Positions 7,247-11,627 of a stretch of DNA of 11,627 bases are shown piece after piece. The stretch comes from JACNLC01 sp964607375 (lineage in GTDB: Bacteria > Fidelibacterota > Marinisomatia > SCGC-AAA003-L08 > JACNLC01). The DNA lies in the NCBI GenBank assembly GCA_964607375.1, contig CAZSJY010000059.1, positions 1 through 11,627 of the forward strand, read 5' to 3'. Under the pieces are notes generated by a model. It was given only the letters and a program-made list of their open reading frames with translations, did no database searches and was not told where the DNA came from. Both the position numbers and the translations under genes were made by a program. Positions within the stretch are counted from its first letter, which is position 1. Each line of letters begins with the position of its first letter.

Positions 7247-8839
7247 TTAGTTTGAATTTAACAAAATTATAATACAAAATGTTAAAATATTTAAAATATA
7301 AATAATATTACTCTTACGAACAAATTCATCTTGTAAGAGAATCTTGTATACTAAGAATAAGATGATTAAATGTAACGAAGTATATGATAATCCTGCAATT
7401 GTTGTATTTAATGAAGCAAAAATCAATATAATTATCAACAAGTATTCGGTTGGTGAATCAAAATAGTGTCGCTTTTTATACATCCCAATTGATGAAAGCA
7501 GCACCCCCAGAACAAGATAAATCCACACATAATTATCAAACTGTGTTAATGCTAATCCATTGTTTGGATAACTTAACATCATAGTCAAGCCGGCTAAAAG
7601 AATCATACCAATACTAACATTAGCAGAACGACCAACATTATGATCTACAATAAATAAAAATGCTGTAATCAGTGAGATAAATATTATAATAATTTCGGAA
7701 CCAGTGAGACTTTGAATAAGATGAATTTGCATTCCTGATAAGATAGCAAGAAAGACAAGAAAATACAAAACATACGCTCTTTTAAAAAGAGGAAACCTAT
7801 CGAATATCCTTACAAAATATTGTTGGTTTTTTACTTTTATTTTCCCAACATCATCTCTGAGAATCAAAAATCCATGTTGTAAAGTCAATAATATTAAAAT
7901 GATTAACGCCCACCAATAATATTTTGACACACCAACAACAACTGCCCAACCAATCATAGCTGTTAGAGCTTGTAAAGAATATAATAAAAATACAGCATTT
8001 TTATGAGAAACTCCTTTTTTAATGAATCTATGGTGTAGGTGGTTCTTGTCTGGTGAAAATATAGATCTCTTTTCAATAATTCGTTTAAAAAACACAATAG
8101 TAGTATCCAAAATTGGTATTGCTAAAATCACTATTGGAAACCAAATCGGAATCAGATTTTTATCAACCGAAACCAAACTAAAAATCGCTAAGGAATATCC
8201 TATAAAATAACTTCCACTATCCCCCATAAAAATCATCGCTGGAAATGTGTTAGCCCTTAAAAATCCAAATATTACACTAATCATAATGAGGACATAAGGC
8301 AAATAAATTGTCCCATTTAGAAAAAAAGCGAGGAGGCCAAGCGCAATAATACTTATTCCTGCTGCCAAACCGTCCATTCCATCAATAAGGTTTATAGAAT
8401 TTGTAATGCCTACAATAAACAAAATTACAACAACAAAAGATATTATGGGATATTCTCCAAAAAATGGAATGGTGTGGTGGATTTTAGTAAAACTTGTGAA
8501 CAAAAATCCAGCAAACAACTGTGCAGAAAACTTGAAAGATGCAGAAACCGGTTTAACATCATCTACTATACCAATAATTACCAAAAAAGTAACACCTACA
8601 AAGTATGCTTTTAGTGTTAAATCAATTTCAATTGCTGATTGATAAAAGAAAAAGAAAAAAATTGTTAAAACAAAAGAGATAAAGAAAACACCTCCACCTG
8701 TGCTAGGAATAGGTTGATCGTGTACTTTTCGCTTATCTGGTAAATCCATGACTTTAAGATTTGTTAATACATTAACACCAACAGGCATCAAAATCATCGT
8801 TAATAGTAATGGAATAAGGATATAAAAATAAACAGTCAT
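7247..8839 (-). CDS. WecA-like polyprenyl-phosphate sugar-1-phosphate transferase with C-terminal membrane extension
   Basis: A polytopic inner-membrane enzyme of the MraY/WecA superfamily, which moves a sugar-1-phosphate (often GlcNAc-1-P) from a UDP-sugar to undecaprenyl phosphate to start glycan assembly. Motifs in order: DLPDKRKVHDQPIPSTGG at residues 32-49, GIVDDVKPVS at 90-99 with the paired aspartates, NSINLIDGMDGLAAG at 147-161, RANTFPAMIFMGDSGS at 195-210, and NHLHHRFIKKG at 266-276. These are the WecA/TagO-type set, not the MraY set. Total length is 530, against about 350-370 for ordinary WecA. Residues about 350-530 add several further hydrophobic segments of unknown role. ATG at 8839 is the first possible start (in-frame TAA three codons upstream) but has no good Shine-Dalgarno. 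The 64-base gap before it is among the longest in the window. Substrate sugar is not determinable here. Confidence 0.9.
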   Translation of the reverse strand: MTVYFYILIPLLLTMILMPVGVNVLTNLKVMDLPDKRKVHDQPIPSTGGGVFFISFVLTIFFFFFYQSAIEIDLTLKAYFVGVTFLVIIGIVDDVKPVSASFKFSAQLFAGFLFTSFTKIHHTIPFFGEYPIISFVVVILFIVGITNSINLIDGMDGLAAGISIIALGLLAFFLNGTIYLPYVLIMISVIFGFLRANTFPAMIFMGDSGSYFIGYSLAIFSLVSVDKNLIPIWFPIVILAIPILDTTIVFFKRIIEKRSIFSPDKNHLHHRFIKKGVSHKNAVFLLYSLQALTAMIGWAVVVGVSKYYWWALIILILLTLQHGFLILRDDVGKIKVKNQQYFVRIFDRFPLFKRAYVLYFLVFLAILSGMQIHLIQSLTGSEIIIIFISLITAFLFIVDHNVGRSANVSIGMILLAGLTMMLSYPNNGLALTQFDNYVWIYLVLGVLLSSIGMYKKRHYFDSPTEYLLIIILIFASLNTTIAGLSYTSLHLIILFLVYKILLQDEFVRKSNIIYILNILTFCIIILLNSN

Positions 8840-8903
8840 TTTAGATTAAGAAATAACCTTATCAATTTGTTGTAAACTGTTTTAAGCATATCTAACATTT
8901 ACA

Positions 8904-9521
8904 CTATTTTATCATATCATTAATTAATGTAATAATTGTTTTTATCAAAACTTTACTATCTACCCATAAATTCCAATCTTTATGATATTGAATTTCGAGC
9001 GAAAGCTTATCAGGAAATATAACATCTTTATAATATTCTTGTGGATTATTCGCTTCATCTAATAACCTATCTTCGTGATGGTATTTTAAAGTAGCATAGC
9101 CAGTTAATCCAGGTCGTCTTTGATAATAATCAATTATTTGTTCTTCAGATGCAATTTTCAAAATATGCGATTTAATTAGAGGTCTTGGTCCAACTATACT
9201 CATATCTCCTTTCAAAACATTTATTAGTTGAGGAAACTCATTAATTTTCGTTTTTCTCAAAAATTTACCCAATTTAGTAGGTCGGCTATCGTTGGTTGTT
9301 GTAATTAAACCAAGCTTTTCAGAACCTTTTGGCATAGTAGTAAATTTAATAGCAAAGAACTCTTCTCCAAATTGTCCTAATCTTTTTTGTTTAAAAAATA
9401 CATCTTCACCTTGTAATTTTAATATTAAACTCACAATAAAAAATACTGGTGATAAAATAATCAAACCGACTAAAGCTGATAATTTGTCAAATAAATACTT
9501 AATGAAAAGTTGAATTTTCAA
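8904..9521 (-). CDS. Bacterial sugar transferase (small PglC-like monotopic phosphoglycosyl transferase)
   Basis: A 205-residue member of the bacterial sugar transferase family (Pfam Bac_transf), which transfers a sugar-1-phosphate from a nucleotide sugar to polyprenyl phosphate at the inner membrane. One N-terminal membrane segment (about 13-36) carries the Ser24-Pro25 kink seen in PglC-type reentrant helices. KFTTM is at 59-63, where KFRTM is usual. KLGKFLRKTKINEFPQL is at 83-99, LKGDMSIVGPRPL at 103-115, and RRPGLTGYATLKY at 135-147. The usual catalytic Asp-Glu pair is Asn94-Glu95 here (codon AAT read directly). Size is like PglC, lacking the extra domains of WcaJ/WbaP. TTG start at 9521 overlaps the LegC stop (TTGA) and has a full AGGAGGT six bases before it. 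Directly after legBC, it may load the 4-amino-4,6-dideoxy sugar or its acylated form (inference). Confidence 0.9.
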   Translation of the reverse strand: MKIQLFIKYLFDKLSALVGLIILSPVFFIVSLILKLQGEDVFFKQKRLGQFGEEFFAIKFTTMPKGSEKLGLITTTNDSRPTKLGKFLRKTKINEFPQLINVLKGDMSIVGPRPLIKSHILKIASEEQIIDYYQRRPGLTGYATLKYHHEDRLLDEANNPQEYYKDVIFPDKLSLEIQYHKDWNLWVDSKVLIKTIITLINDMIK

Positions 9522-10681
9522 TTAGTTACCTCCTGTAATAAACAAATAATTCTATTAAGTTCATATTGAGATAGATTCACAGAGCACGGAATATTAAGAG
9601 TATTGCTATGTAACTTAGGTGCTTTTGTAATTTTATAAGATTCACAATTTTGGTATGGCTTTTGTAAGTGGTTTAAGAGCCAAACAGGTCGAGTTTGCAC
9701 ACCATGAGAGTATAAATAGTCAAATAATTCTATTCGATTCATACTATAATTTGCGCCATCAACTTGAAGGCAATAATACCAACAGTTTGATACTGCATAT
9801 TCTGGAATATTAGCTAAATTCAATCCTTGAATTTCATCTATTTGTGATTTCAAGAAAAAATAATTTTCTCTTTTTATTTTGATAAAATTAAGTAACTGTT
9901 CTAATTGAGCAACTCCTAAGGCTGCTTGAATATTGGTTAGACGAAAATTAAATCCAATTTCATTATGAACATATTCAATTTCATTATCTTTTGCTTGAGT
10001 AGTAAGATACTTAGCCTTTTCTGCATACTCCTTATTGTCTGTAACAATCATACCTCCTCCTCCTGTGGTAATCAATTTGTTACCATTAAAAGAGAAGCAC
10101 GCAATGTCCCCAATTGTACCGGTTTGCTTTTTTGAATCCAAATAGTATGAACCTATGCTCTCAGCACAGTCCTCAACAATTTTAATGTTTCGTTCTTTGC
10201 AGATTTCAACTAGATTTGCAAAGTTTACTGGATTTCCAAAAATATGAACAGGAATTATTGCTGAAATTCGTTTTCCAGTAGTTTTGTTGATTGAAACTCC
10301 ATTGAGAAATTCAGTATTAGTTTGAATAAACTCAATTGTTTTAACTATATCAATATTGTAGAATTCATCACAATCCATAAATATAGGATTTGCACCTAAA
10401 TAGTTGATAACATTTACTGATGCAATAAAAGTCAATGTTGGTACGATGACTTCATCACTTGCTCTAACACCTACAATTTTTAGGGCAATTTGAAGCGCAG
10501 ATGTCCCGTTAACACATGCTGTTGCATATTTAGTTCCAACAAATTGCTTGACATCCTTTTCAAATAGATCTACATATTTACCTGCTGAAGATACCCATCC
10601 TGTATCTAAACATTCCTTTACATATTTCCATTCATTTCCGGAAATGTGAGGTATTGATAATGGAATAAAATTATCAGACAT
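9518..10681 (-). CDS. legC: LegC-family PLP-dependent aminotransferase
   Basis: A cytoplasmic DegT/DnrJ/EryC1-type sugar aminotransferase that adds a C4 amino group to the 4-keto sugar nucleotide made by the dehydratase upstream. The LegC-like start IPLSIPHISGNEWKYVKECL spans residues 6-25, followed by DTGWVSSAG. PLP-site features are NGTSALQIAL (58-67), the aspartate of VEDCAES (169-175), and the Schiff-base Lys202 in FSFNGNKLITTGGGG (196-210). GFNFRLTNIQAALG (243-256) is the family's substrate/dimer segment. Length 387 is usual. ATG at 10681 overlaps the end of legB by eight bases and lacks a strong Shine-Dalgarno, implying translational coupling. In Campylobacter LegC acts on a GDP-sugar for legionaminic acid. 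No legI, legG or legF is in the window, so the product may instead go straight into a polymer; a perosamine- or bacillosamine-type pathway is the alternative. Confidence 0.9.
   Translation of the reverse strand: MSDNFIPLSIPHISGNEWKYVKECLDTGWVSSAGKYVDLFEKDVKQFVGTKYATACVNGTSALQIALKIVGVRASDEVIVPTLTFIASVNVINYLGANPIFMDCDEFYNIDIVKTIEFIQTNTEFLNGVSINKTTGKRISAIIPVHIFGNPVNFANLVEICKERNIKIVEDCAESIGSYYLDSKKQTGTIGDIACFSFNGNKLITTGGGGMIVTDNKEYAEKAKYLTTQAKDNEIEYVHNEIGFNFRLTNIQAALGVAQLEQLLNFIKIKRENYFFLKSQIDEIQGLNLANIPEYAVSNCWYYCLQVDGANYSMNRIELFDYLYSHGVQTRPVWLLNHLQKPYQNCESYKITKAPKLHSNTLNIPCSVNLSQYELNRIICLLQEVTN
9528..9534 (-). promoter_or_regulatory. Consensus Shine-Dalgarno fixing a TTG start (sugar transferase)
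   Basis: AGGAGGT on the minus strand, the best 16S-complementary site in the window, six bases (AACTAA) before TTG at 9521. It lies inside the last codons of legC and shows that the sugar transferase starts at TTG in a four-base TTGA overlap. Confidence 0.85.
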
Positions 10682-11627
10682 GATAAATTTCAGTTTTGTA
10701 GAAAGATTGATTAGATTGTATCCAATTAATTGTTTCCATTAATCCTCTGTCTAAAGTAAACTTAGGTTTCCAGTTTGTAAACTCAATTAATTTTGTATTG
10801 TCACAGTATAATCTTTGGACTTCACTATTTTCAGGCCTAACTCTCTTATCATCATCTTGTATTAGAAGATCCTTCTTACCTAATAGATGGAATATTTTTA
10901 TAGCTAAATCACTAATTGTTATTTCTGTATTCGTTCCGATATTGGTTACTTCACCAAACAATTTTTCAGATTTGTAAATTTCAATAAATCCATCCACAGT
11001 ATCTTTAACAAAAGTAAAATCTCTTGTAGGAGATAAACTTCCTAATTTAATTTGTTTTTCATCTGCTAGAGCTTGACTGATTATAGCAGGGATAACAGCC
11101 CTTGAAGATTGTCTCGGACCAAATGTATTAAACGGTCTAACAATTTTCACAGGAGATTTGAAAGACAACCAATAACTCAAGGCAATTTGATCAGATGAAA
11201 TTTTTGTTGCTGAATATGGTGATTGACCAACATTAGGATGTTGTTCATCAATTGGTATATATTGAGCTGTTCCATAAGTTTCACTAGTTGAAGTCATCAA
11301 TATATTTTGAGTATCTAACATCTTCGCAGATTGTAAAACATTGTACCCACCCTCGATGTTTGTTCTTATATAGGCTAAAGGCGAAGCATAAGAATAAGGA
11401 ATTCCAATCAACGCAGCAAGATGGAATACAGTATCAACACCTTGCATTGCGCTGTAAACAGAATCAAAATCTCTAATATCTCCGGAAACTATTTCTACAT
11501 CGTTTTTGATTTCAGATGACTCTAACCAACCCCAATGATTATTAGCATTATAATGAATGAATGCTTTTACATCATAACCCAATTCAACACATCTTTCAGT
11601 TAAATGAGAACCTATAAAACCACCAGC
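10674..11627 (-). CDS. legB: LegB-type NAD-dependent sugar-nucleotide 4,6-dehydratase, 5' end cut at window edge
   Basis: A cytoplasmic SDR enzyme that removes water from a nucleotide-activated GlcNAc to give a 4-keto-6-deoxy sugar, the substrate for the aminotransferase next to it. The frame is open through position 11627: its first visible residues AGGFIGSHL are the second half of the GxxGxxG Rossmann motif, so only a few N-terminal residues are missing. The in-frame TTG at 11582 is an internal leucine, not the start. LegB-like segments follow: NNHWGWL (about 29-35), HLAALIGIPYSYASP (about 69-83), a STSETYG Ser/Thr motif (about 113-119), SPYSATK with catalytic Tyr138/Lys142 of the visible part, RPFNTFGPRQSSRAVIP (about 164-180) and LGSLSPTRDFTFVKDT (about 195-210). 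317 residues are visible, near full family length. Substrate could be GDP- or UDP-GlcNAc; Campylobacter LegB uses the GDP form. Confidence 0.9.
   Translation of the reverse strand, partial: AGGFIGSHLTERCVELGYDVKAFIHYNANNHWGWLESSEIKNDVEIVSGDIRDFDSVYSAMQGVDTVFHLAALIGIPYSYASPLAYIRTNIEGGYNVLQSAKMLDTQNILMTSTSETYGTAQYIPIDEQHPNVGQSPYSATKISSDQIALSYWLSFKSPVKIVRPFNTFGPRQSSRAVIPAIISQALADEKQIKLGSLSPTRDFTFVKDTVDGFIEIYKSEKLFGEVTNIGTNTEITISDLAIKIFHLLGKKDLLIQDDDKRVRPENSEVQRLYCDNTKLIEFTNWKPKFTLDRGLMETINWIQSNQSFYKTEIYHV

Larger units (their letters stand above)
1..11627 (-). other. Apparent single polysaccharide operon, promoter and end outside the window
   Basis: Ten genes run in one direction with overlaps of 8 bases (legB/legC), 4 bases (legC/sugar transferase) and 8 bases (uxs/wzi), and gaps of 16-18 bases at four other junctions. 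Only two longer gaps occur, 64 bases at 8840-8903 and about 90 bases at 4722-4811. I found no convincing hairpin plus T-run terminator or strong promoter in either. First and last genes are both cut by the window, so the transcription unit extends on both sides. Confidence 0.6.

Noticed and set aside
8643..8662. A-rich run in the WecA-like gene as a possible phase-variable slippage tract
   Set aside because: The run is interrupted by G residues, encodes a phenylalanine-rich membrane helix, and the longest uninterrupted A stretch is short.
8840..8903. Possible terminator between the sugar transferase and WecA-like genes
   Set aside because: I could not find a stable GC-rich hairpin followed by a T-run; the gap is simply AT-rich.

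Overview
The window is a stretch of a surface-polysaccharide (capsule or exopolysaccharide) locus from a Gram-negative bacterium. All ten supported genes lie on the minus strand, so the operon reads from position 11627 down to 1. The DNA is AT-rich. The outer-membrane export and assembly genes (Wza-like, Wzi-family) show a diderm cell. Both outer-membrane proteins have signal peptides ending in Leu-Ser-Gln, a cleavage context typical of the Bacteroidota/FCB superphylum. Several genes, however, have strong Shine-Dalgarno sequences (one is a full AGGAGGT) and TTG starts, which is unlike most Flavobacteriia. My best guess is an FCB-group marine or aquatic lineage such as Marinimicrobia (SAR406) or a relative. 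This is inference, not proof.

Layout in transcription order: (1) 11627-10674, LegB-type NAD-dependent 4,6-dehydratase, cut by the window edge at its 5' end. (2) 10681-9518, LegC-type PLP aminotransferase. (3) 9521-8904, small PglC-like phosphoglycosyl transferase. (4) 8839-7247, WecA/MraY-superfamily polyprenyl-phosphate sugar-1-phosphate transferase with a long hydrophobic C-terminal extension. (5) 7230-6301, UDP-glucuronate decarboxylase (UDP-xylose synthase). (6) 6308-4812, Wzi-family outer-membrane protein. (7) 4721-2031, large Wza-like export protein with seven SLBB repeats. (8) 2012-996, Wzz-like chain-length/co-polymerase protein without a kinase domain. (9) 978-532, TagD-like nucleotidyltransferase. 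(10) 513-1, N-terminal part of ATP sulfurylase (Sat), cut by the window edge at its 3' side.

How they work together (inference from the families): LegB and LegC would make a nucleotide-activated 4-amino-4,6-dideoxy-N-acetylhexosamine. One of the two phosphoglycosyl transferases would load a first sugar phosphate on undecaprenyl phosphate. The decarboxylase would supply UDP-xylose. The Wzz-like protein would control polymerisation in the inner membrane, the SLBB protein would span periplasm and outer membrane as the export channel, and Wzi would anchor or organise the polymer at the surface. The TagD-like enzyme would activate a further, unidentified phosphorylated substituent. Sat would make APS, the first step toward PAPS, which raises but does not prove the possibility of a sulfated polymer.

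No Wzx flippase, Wzy polymerase, conventional glycosyltransferase, BY-kinase or UDP-glucose dehydrogenase is present, so the locus must continue outside the window or rely on genes elsewhere. I saw no tRNA, rRNA, CRISPR array, insertion sequence or convincing terminator. The largest gap between genes is about 90 bases. The genes are tightly packed, several overlapping by 4-8 bases, as in one operon whose promoter lies beyond position 11627. The locus is best described as an ordinary polysaccharide cluster with some unusual details; I found no clear evidence for a wholly new system.
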